From Synechococcus sp. WH 8109 (GTDB taxonomy: Bacteria; Cyanobacteriota; Cyanobacteriia; PCC-6307; Cyanobiaceae), in the NCBI RefSeq assembly GCF_000161795.2, contig NZ_CP006882.1, positions 1,364,001 through 1,428,000 of the forward strand: a stretch of DNA of 64,000 nucleotides, written 5' to 3'. The stretch's first letter is position 1; each line of letters starts with the position of its first letter. The translations under genes and the position numbers were made by a program. The notes beneath the pieces were generated by a model. It was given only the letters and a program-made list of their open reading frames with translations. It had not been told where the DNA came from and ran no database searches. Positions 54,546 through 64,000 of this stretch are shown piece after piece.

Positions 54546-55727
54546 ATGGATACAAACAAGTTGCGATCACTGTGTCCTGCTCTGCAGAACAAGACCTACT
54601 TCAACTACGGCGGCCAAGGGCCTTTGCCCAATTCTTCCCTTGAGGCGATCACCGCGAGCTGGAAATGCATTCAGGAGTTGGGACCCTTCACTGCAGATGT
54701 TTGGCCCTACATCGCCAAAGAGGTGAACAGCACCCGCCGCCTTCTGGCCCAGTGCTGCGGTGTTCCGCCCCATCGGCTTGCCCTCACCGAAAACGTAACC
54801 AGCGGCTGCGTGCTGCCGCTCTGGGGGTTGCCCCTTACCGAAGGGGACCGGCTGCTGATAAGCGACTGCGAACACCCCGGTGTTGTGAGTGCATGCGTGG
54901 AACTGGCGCGGCGCCAGAACCTCGCCATAGATGTGCTGCCGGTGAAACAGCTGCGGGGTGCTCAGACCCAATGCGATGCCGCGGTGGTCGAGGCGATTGA
55001 CCAAACCCTCACCCCCCGCACCCGTCTGGTGGTGCTGAGCCATGTGCTCTGGAACACAGGCCAGGTGATGCCGATTGCCGCCGTCGCCGATCAGCTCAGC
55101 CAGCACCCCCAACAGCCCTTTCTGTTGGTGGACGCAGCGCAAAGCTTCGGACAGATCTCCGTCGAAGACGCCGCTGCCGCGGCAGATATCTACGCTTTCA
55201 CCGGGCACAAGTGGGCCTGTGGACCGGAAGGTCTGGGGGGTGTGGCCCTGTCCGAGCGTGTGGTGGCCGAGGCGGCTCCAACCGTGATCGGTTGGCGCAG
55301 CCTGCGCGATGAAAGCAAGGCTGATCTGAGCAGCACTGATCTGTTTCACAACGACAGCCGCCGCTTTGAAGTGGCCACAAGCTGCGTGCCCCTGATGGCC
55401 GGCCTGCGCTGCTCACTGCAACTGCTGGAGAACGCGGGATCAGGCCAACAACGCTGGGACCGCATTCGAACCCTCAGCAGCAGCCTCTGGCAGGCACTTC
55501 AAGAGCTGGAGGCCGTCAAACCACTGCTGGAAGTGGCGCCTGCCAGCGGACTAGTGAGCTTTCAGATCATTGGAGATGCACCCCCTGCGGAGCATGTGAA
55601 TCAGCTGGGGGCCCAAGGACTATGGATTCGCGATCTGGCGGACCCCAGCTGCTTGAGAGCCTGCACGCACATCACCACCACCGACGAAGACATCAACGCT
55701 TTGGTGGCCGCGATCAGCGCCCTTTGA
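54546..55727 (+). CDS. Class V aminotransferase (cysteine/cystine lyase or desulfurase-like)
   Basis: A 393-residue fold-type I PLP enzyme. NYGGQGPLPNSSLEAI near the N-terminus, SDCEHPGVVSACVELAR, LVVLSHVLWNTGQVMPI, LVDAAQSFGQISV with the cofactor Asp, and the Schiff-base Lys in FTGHKWACGPEGLGG are visible. It fits the cyanobacterial C-DES cystine lyase/NifS-like branch more than SufS, but substrate is uncertain. A truncated copy of its first codons lies at 47261. Confidence 0.85.
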   Translation: MDTNKLRSLCPALQNKTYFNYGGQGPLPNSSLEAITASWKCIQELGPFTADVWPYIAKEVNSTRRLLAQCCGVPPHRLALTENVTSGCVLPLWGLPLTEGDRLLISDCEHPGVVSACVELARRQNLAIDVLPVKQLRGAQTQCDAAVVEAIDQTLTPRTRLVVLSHVLWNTGQVMPIAAVADQLSQHPQQPFLLVDAAQSFGQISVEDAAAAADIYAFTGHKWACGPEGLGGVALSERVVAEAAPTVIGWRSLRDESKADLSSTDLFHNDSRRFEVATSCVPLMAGLRCSLQLLENAGSGQQRWDRIRTLSSSLWQALQELEAVKPLLEVAPASGLVSFQIIGDAPPAEHVNQLGAQGLWIRDLADPSCLRACTHITTTDEDINALVAAISAL

Positions 55728-55761
55728 TCGGCTCAGATCAACCGCGTCAGAGCACCTTGCT

Positions 55762-57267
55762 TCAAGACAATCTCAATCGCAGGGCGCGTTCCGCCTCCTC
55801 ACGATCGTCGAAGTGCACCTTTTCGGTACCGAGAATCTGGTAATCCTCGTGCCCCTTACCGGCCACCAACACCAGATCATCCGGCTCAGCTTCGGCAATG
55901 GCTGAGGCAATCGCCTTGGCTCGATCACCCTCCACCAGCAGATCACTGCCGGCCGGAATCCCCGCGACCACATCATCCAGGATCCGCTGAGGATCCTCGG
56001 TGCGGGGGTTGTCGGAGGTGACCACCACGCGATCAGCCAGGCGTGCCGCAATCGCCGCCATCTGAGGACGCTTGCCCCGATCCCGATCACCACCGCAACC
56101 GAACACACAGATCAGCCGCCCGGTGCAGAACGGACGCGCTGCAGAAAGCGCGTTGTCCAGGCCATCGGGAGTGTGGGCGTAATCCACCAGCACCGGCGGC
56201 AAATTCACTGCATCCACCCCGTTCAGGATCACCCGCTCCATGCGGCCGGGCACGCCACCGAAACGGCCGATGGCCTCCAGCAGCACCGGCAAGGGCAGCT
56301 GCTGCTGAAGTAACACCCCCACCGCCTGCAGCAGGTTCATCAGGTTGAAGCGACCCAACAAGGGCGAACGGAAACGACCCTCACCCGCAGGACTGATCAA
56401 GCGACCCTCCACCCCAGCAGCCGTCATTTGCAGGTCACTCATGTGCAACTCGGCCGATGGATCCTCAAGAGAGCTGCGCCAACAGGCGGCCCCGAGCCGT
56501 TCGGCCAGGCGCGCCCCCCAGGGGTCATCGCTGTTGACCACCGAACGCACGCCGTCGGCAAGCAGCAGAGGATCCGCAAACAGCGACGCCTTGGCCTCGA
56601 AGTAGTCCTCCATCGAGGCGTGGTAGTCGAGGTGGTCCTGGGTGAGGTTGGTGAATACGGCGCCCGCGAAGCGGCAGCCCGCTACCCGCTGCTGCGCCAG
56701 GGCGTGGGAACTCACCTCCATCGCGGCCAGACAGCAACCGGCGGAGGCAGCCTCGGCGAGTTGCCCCTGCAGGCGGTCGGCAAAGGCCGTGGTATGCGTG
56801 GCCGTGATGCTGTGGCCCGGCCAGCGGTTCACCAACGTGCCGAACAAGCCCACCGATTGGCCTGTTGAAGCGGCCAGATGCTCGATCAAATGGGTGGTGG
56901 TGGTTTTGCCATTGGTGCCGGTAACACCAATCAGGACCATGCGCCTGCAGGGGTGATCCCAGTACGCCGCAGAGAGCTCACCGATCCGACGCGCCACCGA
57001 CTCCTGGATCACCACCACAGGGTCATCAGCAGCTGGCGGTTTTGCAGCAGCGGCTGCAGCTCCAATCACTGCAGCGGCGGCCCCGGCCTCAAGGGCTTGG
57101 GCCCAGAAGCTGCCTCCATCCACCCGTTCGCCAGGAAGACCGAGAAACAAGGTTCCAGGGCCGACGCGACGGGAATCGGTGGTGATCGCCTCCAACCCAG
57201 GGTTCACCAGGCCCGGCGGCACTGCGATACCTGCGTCTCTCAACAGGGCATGCAACGCCTGCGTCAT
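55762..57267 (-). CDS. murE: UDP-MurNAc-tripeptide synthetase
   Basis: A 501-residue Mur ligase that adds diaminopimelate to UDP-MurNAc-L-Ala-D-Glu. The P-loop is [20 protein letters not shown], then [11 protein letters not shown] and [15 protein letters not shown]; the DNPR box marks the meso-diaminopimelate-specific form. Standard length. It converges with the aminotransferase gene and lies upstream of nothing on its strand, following grx and yidD genes read in the same direction from the right. Confidence 0.96.
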   Translation of the reverse strand: MTQALHALLRDAGIAVPPGLVNPGLEAITTDSRRVGPGTLFLGLPGERVDGGSFWAQALEAGAAAAVIGAAAAAAKPPAADDPVVVIQESVARRIGELSAAYWDHPCRRMVLIGVTGTNGKTTTTHLIEHLAASTGQSVGLFGTLVNRWPGHSITATHTTAFADRLQGQLAEAASAGCCLAAMEVSSHALAQQRVAGCRFAGAVFTNLTQDHLDYHASMEDYFEAKASLFADPLLLADGVRSVVNSDDPWGARLAERLGAACWRSSLEDPSAELHMSDLQMTAAGVEGRLISPAGEGRFRSPLLGRFNLMNLLQAVGVLLQQQLPLPVLLEAIGRFGGVPGRMERVILNGVDAVNLPPVLVDYAHTPDGLDNALSAARPFCTGRLICVFGCGGDRDRGKRPQMAAIAARLADRVVVTSDNPRTEDPQRILDDVVAGIPAGSDLLVEGDRAKAIASAIAEAEPDDLVLVAGKGHEDYQILGTEKVHFDDREEAERALRLRLS

Positions 57268-57303
57268 CCCATCACCCCTGTGCTTGAGGGAGTTTTAAGC
57301 CGT

Positions 57304-57579
57304 TCAGAGCGCCGTGGACAGACAGCGTTGCAACCAATTCAACAGTCCCTCACCCGTGAGACGCGGGGAAACGCGCGGAAGCTCAGATCCATCCAGCACG
57401 AGCACGGGCACCTGGAGGTCGTAGCGCGCCTTCAGCTCCTGAGGGGTGTCGGGCGCATCGATATCAATCACCGCCAACTCGATCGAGAACTCCTTGAGAT
57501 CGAGGTCGCGCAAGCTGGATTCCAGGCCTTCACAGAGGCAGCAACCAACGCGGCTGTAAAGAGTGAGCTGCTTCATCAA
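57304..57579 (-). CDS. Glutaredoxin-like protein (DUF836 type)
   Basis: A 91-residue thioredoxin-fold protein starting [20 protein letters not shown], with the redox motif CCLCEG and a cis-Pro region [12 protein letters not shown]. It belongs to the glutaredoxin-like DUF836 group, whose partners are unknown. Its start overlaps the yidD stop by four bases (57576-57579), so the two are translationally coupled; murE follows 36 bases later. Confidence 0.85.
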   Translation of the reverse strand: MMKQLTLYSRVGCCLCEGLESSLRDLDLKEFSIELAVIDIDAPDTPQELKARYDLQVPVLVLDGSELPRVSPRLTGEGLLNWLQRCLSTAL

Positions 57580-57821
57580 TCGGGCACCGGGTCACAGCCA
57601 CAGGGGGTGAAGGGATGGCAGCGCAGCAGCCGTTTCACAGTGAGCCAGCCCCCCTTCCACGGTCCATGCTTCTGGATGGCCTCCAGGCCATAGGCGCTGC
57701 AGGTGGGCGTGAAGCGACAGCGGGGCCCAATCATCGGGGAGATGAAGCGCCGATAAAAGCCAATCCCTGCCAGGAGAACAGCCGCAAGAGCCTGGTTCAA
57801 CGCCTGTCGCAGCTTGGCCAT
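57576..57821 (-). CDS. yidD: Membrane protein insertion efficiency factor YidD
   Basis: An 81-residue protein of the YidD (UPF0161) family. [20 protein letters not shown] is the amphipathic N-terminal part, followed by [19 protein letters not shown] and [14 protein letters not shown], with the conserved cysteines. It helps YidC/Sec membrane insertion. ATG 57821 ([10 protein letters not shown]) is used; the longer frame extends into the divergent rpsD leader. Confidence 0.93.
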
Positions 57822-57930
57822 CGGGCCGCCAGATACAGTGGCAGATTCGTGCATCGCGGCAGATGCCTGGAGCTGTTTCGGTTCCAGCATGCCCAACAAC
57901 TGCACGATCTCAACACACACCTTCCCACCT

Positions 57931-58539
57931 ATGTCTCGTTACCGCGGCCCTCGCCTGAGGATCACGCGGCGCTTGGGAGACCTCCCCGGTCTCACCCGGA
58001 AGGCCGCCAAACGGTCCTATCCCCCCGGTCAGCACGGCCAAGCCCGTCGCAAGCGCTCTGAATACGCGATCCGTCTCGAAGAGAAGCAGAAGCTTCGCTT
58101 CAACTACGGCGTCTCCGAGCGTCAGCTCGTGCGCTACGTGAAGAAAGCGCGCGCCCAGGAAGGTTCCACCGGAACCAACTTGCTCAAGCTGCTCGAGAAC
58201 CGTCTCGACAATGTTTGTTTCCGCCTCGGCTTCGGTCCCACCGTGCCCGGCGCCCGTCAGCTGGTGAACCACGGCCATGTCACCGTGAACGGTCGTGTGA
58301 CCGACATCGCCAGCTACCAGTGCAAGCCTGGCGATGTAATCGCCATCCGCGAGCGCAAGTGCAGCAAGAAGCTGGCTGAAGCCAACCTCGAGTTCCCCGG
58401 TCTGGCCAACGTGCCCAGCCACCTCGAGCTAGACAAGTCCAAGCTGAGCGCCAAGGTCACCGCCCGTTGCGAACGCGAGTGGGTTGCCCTGGAGATCAAC
58501 GAACTGCTGGTGGTTGAGTACTACTCCCGCAAGGTCTGA
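57931..58539 (+). CDS. rpsD: 30S ribosomal protein S4
   Basis: A 202-residue protein that nucleates 30S assembly by binding 16S r[43 protein letters not shown], and the S4 domain with [20 protein letters not shown] and [12 protein letters not shown] are visible. The ATG at 57931 gives the normal length. It diverges from yidD across 109 bases and is followed by a strong terminator. Confidence 0.98.
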
Positions 58540-58569
58540 TCCAGATTCGCAGTTCACAACCCTGCGATG

Positions 58570-58602
58570 CGCAACCCTGGATGCAGGGTTGCGTTTTTTT
58601 TT
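58570..58602 (+). terminator. Intrinsic terminator of rpsD
   Basis: CGCAACCCTG (58570-58579), loop GATG and CAGGGTTGCG (58584-58593) form a perfect 10-bp stem followed by nine T residues. The start codon of the next gene overlaps the T run. Confidence 0.9.
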
Positions 58603-59221
58603 GGCTGATCCCCAGACACTGCAGTCGCTCACCGGCTACGACTGGCTGGGATTGATCCACCCCGTGCTGATGATCCTTTTTGTCTACCCGGTGGTGGGCG
58701 CCACGATACGGCTGGGAATCCTGGCGCGGGAAAAGCGGCTCAAGATCAACCCAATCGCCGAAACGGTGCCGGTGGAGCATGCGCAGCATGGGGCCTGGGT
58801 GACCGGCGGGGTGCTGGTGGCGGTGCTGATCGGCCTGGGCCAAAGCCTCTGGGGCAGCCATCCCCTGGGTCTGATCGTCACCGGCAGTGCTGTGATGTTC
58901 AGCTTCGGACGCCTGCTAGCGACACGGCTGGTCTGGCAGCGCTTTATCTGGGCTGTCACCAGTGCGGGCAGCCTGCTTCTGCTGGGGCTTCAACCGGCCG
59001 TGGAGCGGTTCAGCGATATTCCCTGGAGACCCCTGTTCTGGCAATCCCACTTCTGGATGGGGATATTTCTCACCGCCCTGTTGCTGAGCTCAACGGCGCT
59101 GCAGCCCTTGATTGGTCATTCCGTGCAGGCCAGGCGCATTCACATCAGCAGCAATCTTCTGGTGACTTTGCTGCTGGCCATGCAAGCGATTTCGGGAACG
59201 CGAAATCTGCTGCTGCACTAA
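58601..59221 (+). CDS. DUF4079 family membrane protein
   Basis: About 206 residues with roughly six hydrophobic segments, starting [20 protein letters not shown] and including [35 protein letters not shown] and a C-terminal [16 protein letters not shown]. The layout of paired His/Trp-bearing helices (for example [15 protein letters not shown]) is like cytochrome-b561-type DUF4079 proteins, which may bind heme. The start TTG 58601 lies in the T run of the rpsD terminator; an internal ATG 58670 would lose the first helix. Unknown function. Confidence 0.75.
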   Translation: MADPQTLQSLTGYDWLGLIHPVLMILFVYPVVGATIRLGILAREKRLKINPIAETVPVEHAQHGAWVTGGVLVAVLIGLGQSLWGSHPLGLIVTGSAVMFSFGRLLATRLVWQRFIWAVTSAGSLLLLGLQPAVERFSDIPWRPLFWQSHFWMGIFLTALLLSSTALQPLIGHSVQARRIHISSNLLVTLLLAMQAISGTRNLLLH

Positions 59222-59784
59222 GCCAAAGCTGAAAGCTGCTGACGCAACCAGGGAAGGCTCAGGCCGATCACGTTGGAATAACAGCCATCCAAGCCATCGA
59301 TGCAGAGGCCGCCGCGGCCCTCGAGGGCAAAACCACCAGCGCATTGCAGCGGTTCTCCACTGGCCAAATAGGCCTCGATCTCGGCCTGGCTGAGCGCGGA
59401 AAAGCGCACCACCGTTTCAACGCAAGCCAACAGCTCAGGTTGTCCGCGACGGATCAGGCAATGGCCCGTCAGCAGAGATCCGCAGCCGCCAGCCATCCGC
59501 TGCCAACGCTCGATCGCTTCGGCTGGCCCTGAGGGCTTGCCGAACACCTGCCCTTCAAAACTGAGCACGGAATCACAGCCCAGCACAGCCGTGATCTCGG
59601 CATCGCCCACAGGATCAAGCGTCTGAGCGACAGCTGTGGCCTTGGCCTGAGCCAGCAATTTCACCAGCTCTGCTGGATCTGCATGCTGAATCTGGTCTTC
59701 ATCCACACCGCTGACGCGCACCTGATGCGGGATTCCCGCTTGCTCGAGCAAACGGCGACGCGCCGGCGAGGCGGAAGCAAGCAT
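59218..59784 (-). CDS. maf: Maf/YhdE-like nucleotide pyrophosphatase
   Basis: A 188-residue house-cleaning nucleotide pyrophosphatase of the Maf family. [17 protein letters not shown] is the substrate loop, [20 protein letters not shown] carries the metal-binding Asp-Ser and Lys, and [20 protein letters not shown] and [11 protein letters not shown] follow. It hydrolyses modified NTPs such as m5UTP or dTTP/UTP and delays division when overexpressed. ATG 59784 fits the family. Its start codon shares bases with the next gene's ATG on the opposite strand. Confidence 0.93.
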   Translation of the reverse strand: MLASASPARRRLLEQAGIPHQVRVSGVDEDQIQHADPAELVKLLAQAKATAVAQTLDPVGDAEITAVLGCDSVLSFEGQVFGKPSGPAEAIERWQRMAGGCGSLLTGHCLIRRGQPELLACVETVVRFSALSQAEIEAYLASGEPLQCAGGFALEGRGGLCIDGLDGCYSNVIGLSLPWLRQQLSALA

Positions 59785-60226
59785 GAGCACGGGAACACGC
59801 CGCAGAACAACGCTCCGTAGGCTGCCAGGGACGGAAGGCTTCGCCATCGCTAACCCCACCGACCTGCTGGATCGACGCAGCCGTGACCGGGCCTGCAGGG
59901 CCATGGGATGCCTGCCCTTCTCTGAAGCCCTTTACCGGGATCTTCAGCAGCAAGGCTTGGATGCTGGCGACCTCTGGAGCGAGCCCAGCCGCTACGGCCG
60001 CAGCAAACGCTGGTTCCGCAACAGCGAAGCCCTCGAGGACGACCTGCGTTGGCTGATCAGCGTGGGCGTGCTTCGCCGCGAAGTAGATGGACAGGGGCTG
60101 ACCAGCCGCTTCAGGCTCACAACCCTGGGTCGCCAACTCCTCGATGACGACCCTGCACTGCTGCAGCGTTCGATTTCTGTACTGGATCGGCTGCGTCACA
60201 ACCTGCGTCGGCACTGGCCGCTGTGA
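59783..60226 (+). CDS. Npun_F0494-like protein (147 aa)
   Basis: 147 residues, with [40 protein letters not shown] and [16 protein letters not shown], a layout I associate with the cyanobacterial Npun_F0494 family. The C-terminal half reads like a winged-helix DNA-binding fold, but that is an impression only. Function unknown. The stop overlaps the cobQ GTG start. The ATG at 59783 is directly opposite maf's ATG, so the real start may be further downstream (for example near 59900). Confidence 0.7.
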   Translation: MSTGTRRRTTLRRLPGTEGFAIANPTDLLDRRSRDRACRAMGCLPFSEALYRDLQQQGLDAGDLWSEPSRYGRSKRWFRNSEALEDDLRWLISVGVLRREVDGQGLTSRFRLTTLGRQLLDDDPALLQRSISVLDRLRHNLRRHWPL

Positions 60227-61719
60227 CCCACACCACGCCGCGCCCCCTGATGGTGCTGGGCACCTCCAGCGGTGCTGGCAAATCGCTGATGACGGCGGCA
60301 CTGTGCAGGGTGCTCCAACGCCGTGGGGAACAGGCGCTGCCCTTTAAGGGCCAGAACATGAGCAACAACGCCTGGGTGGATGCCGATGGCGGCGAGATGG
60401 CCTACTCCCAGGCCATGCAGGCCTGGGCGGCGGGCCTTGAGCCTTGCTGCGCCATGAACCCCGTGCTGCTGAAACCCCGGGGAGACAGCACGAGCGAGGT
60501 GATCCATGGGGGCCAAAGCGTGGGGATCGCCCGCGCCGAGCACTACTACCGCGACTGGTTCCGCCCCGGTTGGCAGGCGATCCGCAGCGGGCTGATGCAG
60601 CTCCAGCAGCAATGGCCGCAAGGCCGGCTGGTGCTGGAGGGGGCGGGAAGCCCGGTGGAAGTGAACCTGCAACGCCGCGATCTCACCAACCTGCGCCTGG
60701 CCCAGTACCTGCGGGCCAACTGCCTGCTGGTGGCCGACATTGAGCGCGGCGGCGTCTTTGCCCAGATCGTTGGGACGCTCGCTTTGCTACGCCCGGTGGA
60801 GCGCCCGCTGATCAAAGGAATCCTGATCAACCGCTTCCGCGGCCGTCGGGAGCTGTTTGATGCGGGTCGCCAATGGCTGGAAGCCAATACCGGGGTACCG
60901 GTGCTGGGGGTAATGCCCTGGCTCAACGAGCTGTTTCCACCGGAAGATTCCCTCGATCTGCTGGAACGCAAACCCACCCGCGGGGCCACCGATCTGGAGA
61001 TCGCTGTGCTGCGGTTGCCCTCCCTGAGTAACTTCTCCGATCTCGATCCGCTCGAAGCCGAAGCCAGCCTGAAGCTGCGCTGGATTCAACCCGGGGAACC
61101 TCTGGGGGAGCCGGATGCCGTGATTCTTCCGGGAAGCAAGCAGACGCTGCGGGATCTGGAGGCGTTGAAAAGCTCTGGACTGGCCGATCAACTCAGGGCC
61201 TACGCCTGCAGGGGGGGATCCGTCCTGGGCATCTGCGGCGGCATGCAGATGCTGGGCAAAACGTTGAACGATCCGGAGGGACTGGAGGGCACCGATCAGC
61301 GGGGACCCCAGAGCGGCTTGGGACTCCTCCCCCTGGCAACCACCTTCAGCGGCACGAAACGGCTGAGCCAGCGCAGCATCGATGGCCTCTGGCCCATGGA
61401 AACACCGCTGAGCGGATTTGAACTGCACTACGGAACCACCACCCCGGATCCCGGCCTTCAGCCGCTAAGCAGCGACTCCGGTTTGGGTTGGTGGGCGCCC
61501 GGCCCCAAGGGTTCGAGCGTGGTGGGCACCTACCTGCACGGCTTGCTCGACAATGGCCCCTGGCGACGGGCCTGGCTCAACCGGCTTCGCGAGCAACGGG
61601 GGCTGCAACCGTTGACCAACGATCCCAAGAACCACAGCGCCCACCGTGATCTGTTGCTCGATCGCCTTGCCGATGCGTTCGAGCAACATGTGAACCTTGC
61701 TCCATTGCTCCAGCCATGA
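60223..61719 (+). CDS. cobQ: Cobyric acid synthase
   Basis: A 498-residue glutamine amidotransferase (CobQ/CbiP) that amidates four side chains of adenosylcobyrinate a,c-diamide. The N-terminal synthetase domain has [20 protein letters not shown] and [12 protein letters not shown]; the C-terminal class I amidotransferase has the nucleophile in [14 protein letters not shown] and the His in [12 protein letters not shown]. The start is GTG 60223 (GTGA overlap with the previous gene), and the stop overlaps the ferredoxin ATG. Confidence 0.95.
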   Translation: MTHTTPRPLMVLGTSSGAGKSLMTAALCRVLQRRGEQALPFKGQNMSNNAWVDADGGEMAYSQAMQAWAAGLEPCCAMNPVLLKPRGDSTSEVIHGGQSVGIARAEHYYRDWFRPGWQAIRSGLMQLQQQWPQGRLVLEGAGSPVEVNLQRRDLTNLRLAQYLRANCLLVADIERGGVFAQIVGTLALLRPVERPLIKGILINRFRGRRELFDAGRQWLEANTGVPVLGVMPWLNELFPPEDSLDLLERKPTRGATDLEIAVLRLPSLSNFSDLDPLEAEASLKLRWIQPGEPLGEPDAVILPGSKQTLRDLEALKSSGLADQLRAYACRGGSVLGICGGMQMLGKTLNDPEGLEGTDQRGPQSGLGLLPLATTFSGTKRLSQRSIDGLWPMETPLSGFELHYGTTTPDPGLQPLSSDSGLGWWAPGPKGSSVVGTYLHGLLDNGPWRRAWLNRLREQRGLQPLTNDPKNHSAHRDLLLDRLADAFEQHVNLAPLLQP

Positions 61720-61955
61720 CGTCGATTCCTGTGCGCTGGCCCGATGGGCGCATCACCCACGAAACCATCGGCCAGGACTGGTTGGTGGCCGCCAGTGGCG
61801 CGGGCATCAGCATTCCCACCGGTTGCCTGGGGGGCAGCTGCGGGGCCTGCGAGATCGACGTAAACGGCAAGACGGTTCGCGCCTGCATCAGCACCGTTCC
61901 GGCGTCGCAATCAGCGAAACTCAGCGTTGAATTCGCCACCGACCCGCACTGGTGA
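61716..61955 (+). CDS. Plant-type 2Fe-2S ferredoxin-like protein
   Basis: A 79-residue protein with cluster ligands Cys37, Cys42, Cys45 and Cys57 ([12 protein letters not shown] and RACIST), the CX4CX2CXnC pattern of plant-type 2Fe-2S ferredoxins. It is shorter than photosynthetic PetF and has a distinct N-terminus ([15 protein letters not shown]). Coupled to cobQ by an ATGA overlap and to the ClC gene by a GTGA overlap. A role as electron donor in cobalamin or another reductive step is a guess from position. Confidence 0.87.
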   Translation: MTSIPVRWPDGRITHETIGQDWLVAASGAGISIPTGCLGGSCGACEIDVNGKTVRACISTVPASQSAKLSVEFATDPHW

Positions 61956-63178
61956 CTCGCCTTCGCCTCAGCCTGATGGCCCTGCTCACCGGCGCCCTGA
62001 GCGGCGCCGGTGTGGCTGTGGTAATGGGTTGGATCGGGGGCTTAAGCCAGCGGCTCTGGGGAGATCCGGTGCTCGAGGGCTTGGATCGCAGCCTTCCACT
62101 GGGCTGGTCGCTGCTGATCTGCGGCGGCAGTGGCTTGATTCTTTCGCTGCTGCATCGCCCCGGCCCCACCACGTTGCTACCGGAGCTGCGGGACACCCTG
62201 AGTGATCTTCGTGATCCCGACCAGGCTCCGAAACGCGATGAAGCTCGCGGCCTTCTCGGAGCGGCGCTGGCCCAGGTTGGGGGAGGATGCATCGGACCTG
62301 AGGCCCTGATGAGCCGCATGGCCGCCCTGATCAGTCAACGGATCTGGCGTGGTCGTGACCAGAAGCTGCAGGAAGCAACAGTGGCAGGCAGCCTCGCCTT
62401 TTTCGGAGCTCCACTGCTCGGTGGTGCTTTGGTTGGCGATGTCGCTCACCCAAAAAACGGCAAGCAGACCTTCCTCGACCGCTGGTTGCCGGGCAGCCTC
62501 GGCGGTGTTGCCGGGTTTGCCGCCTTCAATGGCATGGGAACCGCCAGCGGTGGATCGCTGCAACGGCTTCCGTACATCTGGCCCAGCAACCTGGGGGAAG
62601 ATCTCGGCAGCCTCAGCGCAGGCCTAATGGGGGGGCTCATCGGTTGCGGCCTCGGTTTGTTGTTTCTGCGGTGGCGAGGCTGGCTGGAACAGCGCCAACT
62701 CCTGGCCCAATGGCCCTGGTGGCCGCTGCTGACCGGCCTGCTGTTGGGGGCCTGCATGCACTGGTTGCCGTTGGTTCCCTTCGCCGGGGAAGAGCAGCTG
62801 CGCCCCCTGCTGGAAGGCCAGAACTCAAGTGAGGCCTGGGTTCTGCTCCTCTCCGCAATCGTGAAACTGGTGATGCTCGGCCTTTGCCTGGAAACAGGCT
62901 GGCGCGGAGGGGTGTTCTTCCCCTTGTTCCTGGTGGCCTGCACACTCGGGATTGGACTCCACCTGCTGTTGCCCGATCTGGGCAGCCTGGGCAGCTGGTG
63001 CGGCGCCCTCACAGGTGCGTTGTACCGCTGCGTGCTTCCTGCACCCTTGTCGGTTCTGGTGCTCGGGGTTGCCCTCCTGCAGGGTCACGGCACAGCCGGC
63101 CTGCTGGTGGGCCTAGGCATGGCGCAGCTGATCAGAGGCCGTGCTGAGCGGGATGGTGACCCTCCACTTCGCCCTTGA
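61952..63178 (+). CDS. ClC-family chloride channel or transporter
   Basis: A 408-residue membrane protein with about ten hydrophobic segments. [20 protein letters not shown] matches the GREGP-like helix and [20 protein letters not shown] the GxFxP motif of ClC proteins; the first selectivity motif is divergent. It may be a Cl-/H+ exchanger or channel. Family length and topology fit. GTG start 61952 overlaps the ferredoxin stop. It converges with cbbX. Confidence 0.82.
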   Translation: MTRLRLSLMALLTGALSGAGVAVVMGWIGGLSQRLWGDPVLEGLDRSLPLGWSLLICGGSGLILSLLHRPGPTTLLPELRDTLSDLRDPDQAPKRDEARGLLGAALAQVGGGCIGPEALMSRMAALISQRIWRGRDQKLQEATVAGSLAFFGAPLLGGALVGDVAHPKNGKQTFLDRWLPGSLGGVAGFAAFNGMGTASGGSLQRLPYIWPSNLGEDLGSLSAGLMGGLIGCGLGLLFLRWRGWLEQRQLLAQWPWWPLLTGLLLGACMHWLPLVPFAGEEQLRPLLEGQNSSEAWVLLLSAIVKLVMLGLCLETGWRGGVFFPLFLVACTLGIGLHLLLPDLGSLGSWCGALTGALYRCVLPAPLSVLVLGVALLQGHGTAGLLVGLGMAQLIRGRAERDGDPPLRP

Positions 63179-64000
63179 ACACACGGCTGGCCCGGATATC
63201 TCCCTCCTCAAGGGTGGTGAGATCCTGTTTGGTGAGGGCTTCTCCCATCCGCGAGAACAACCGATTGGCCTGGCGCAGACGGGCCCGATCCAAGGCATTG
63301 CGAACCGAGCGCGCATTGGCGAAGAAAGGCAGCTGACGCCGGCGCGAGACGTACTCGAAAAAAGCTGTCTCGGCCTTGGCACTGAACTGGTAGTGCTGGG
63401 CCTCGAGGAGCAGGCCTGCAATCGCCATCAGCTCGTCGTCGCTGTAGTCGGGAAAATCAAGATGGTGCGCCACCCTGGATGACAGGCCTGGATTGGAGCT
63501 GTAGAAGGTCTCCATCCGATCCCTGTAGCCCGCAAAGATCACCACAACGTCGCTGCGCCGGCTCTCCATCTCCTGCAGGAGAATCTCAATCGCTTCGGCG
63601 CCGTAATCGCGTTCGTTGTCTGGCTTGTAAAGGTAATAGGCCTCATCGATAAACAGCACGCCACCCTGGGCACGCTTGAGCATCTCCTTGGTTTTTGGGG
63701 CAGTGTGACCCACGTACTGACCCACGAGATCGTCGCGTGTGGCCGTCACCACATGGCCCTTGCGGAGGTAACCAAGGCGATGCAGGATTTGCGACATCCG
63801 CTGCGCCACGGTGGTCTTGCCCGTACCGGGATGGCCGGTGAACGACATGTGCAAACTGGGTGCGGTACTGGGCAACTCCAGTTGCTGCCGCGCCTGATCC
63901 ACCAGCAGCAGCGCAGCGATCTCCCGGATCCGCGTCTTCACCGGCGCCAAGCCGATCAGTTCACGGTCCAGTTGGTCCAACACCTCAGCCACACCGGAAT
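63132..64000 (-). CDS. cbbX: Rubisco activase CbbX, partial at the right edge
   Basis: At least 289 residues of a AAA+ ATPase; the first standard start in the window is GTG 63992, but the frame is open to the edge and family alignment suggests about 15-20 more residues outside. Visible are [20 protein letters not shown], the Walker [10 protein letters not shown], the pore-side [15 protein letters not shown], the Walker [14 protein letters not shown] and the sensor-2 [20 protein letters not shown]. CbbX remodels inhibited red-type or form IA Rubisco; its presence supports an alpha-cyanobacterial host. It overlaps the ClC gene by 47 bases tail to tail. Confidence 0.93.
   Translation of the reverse strand, partial: SGVAEVLDQLDRELIGLAPVKTRIREIAALLLVDQARQQLELPSTAPSLHMSFTGHPGTGKTTVAQRMSQILHRLGYLRKGHVVTATRDDLVGQYVGHTAPKTKEMLKRAQGGVLFIDEAYYLYKPDNERDYGAEAIEILLQEMESRRSDVVVIFAGYRDRMETFYSSNPGLSSRVAHHLDFPDYSDDELMAIAGLLLEAQHYQFSAKAETAFFEYVSRRRQLPFFANARSVRNALDRARLRQANRLFSRMGEALTKQDLTTLEEGDIRASRVFKGEVEGHHPAQHGL

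Overview
The window is a contiguous piece of a cyanobacterial chromosome, most likely a marine Synechococcus (alpha-cyanobacterium, GC-rich picocyanobacterial type). This is an inference from chlG, clpR-clpP3, the nickel superoxide dismutase set, cobalamin genes, a phylloquinone-type MenG, and a CbbX-type Rubisco activase cut by the right edge; CbbX goes with form IA Rubisco. Most of the window is densely packed core genome with 4-base stop/start overlaps. Four tRNAs (Leu-CAG, Leu-CAA, His-GTG, Ser-CGA) and one signal recognition particle RNA are present. No rRNA, CRISPR array, transposase or integrase was seen.

Layout. 1-1.4 kb: nickel superoxide dismutase 3' end, its maturation protease and a nickel permease. 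1.4-5 kb (minus): trpC, lpdA, an rRNA methyltransferase, a small conserved gene and tRNA-Leu. 5-9.6 kb (plus): murA, tRNA-Leu, argD, folC and a pentapeptide-repeat protein. 9.6-15 kb (minus): FAD oxidase, amidohydrolase and DUF4359 gene, then a DUF1611/enolase-superfamily epimerase pair that resembles D-glutamate or murein-peptide salvage genes. 15-21 kb (plus): miaB, then ddl-orf-ftsQ-ftsZ, an antisense SRP RNA, and panB. 21-21.8 kb is an intergenic stretch with several strong hairpins and one small gene. 21.8-27.7 kb: hemW, PIN/TRAM protein, clpR-clpP3, ilvC, cbiB. 27.7-31.3 kb: a two-gene polysaccharide unit, tRNA-Ser and a decayed comEC. 31.3-45.7 kb: glyQ, menG, hisF, chlG, a class A PBP, RNA methyltransferases, an alkyltransferase-like protein, a lone DppC-type permease, lepA, an SMR transporter, mqo, nfu and a GGCT-fold protein.

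About 45.8-54.5 kb is an accessory region. It is loosely packed with small hypothetical, secreted or membrane proteins, several under 60 residues. It is bounded by two related 63-base repeats (47328 and 54461). Near the left repeat lies a truncated copy of the first codons of the class V aminotransferase gene that sits intact at the right boundary, so the region looks like an insertion or rearrangement hotspot. The core resumes at 54.5 kb with the aminotransferase, murE, a glutaredoxin-like gene, yidD, rpsD, a DUF4079 gene, maf, an Npun_F0494-like gene, cobQ, ferredoxin, a ClC channel and cbbX.

No clearly new multi-gene system was found. The best leads are the comEC pseudogene overlapping the glyQ stop, the permuted repeats and gene fragment around the accessory region, two genes whose family-consistent start is a CTG, the DUF1611-epimerase pair, the hairpin cluster downstream of panB, and a group of unannotated small ORFs with a shared upstream motif. 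Identifications rest on recognised motifs and family knowledge; no database search was run.
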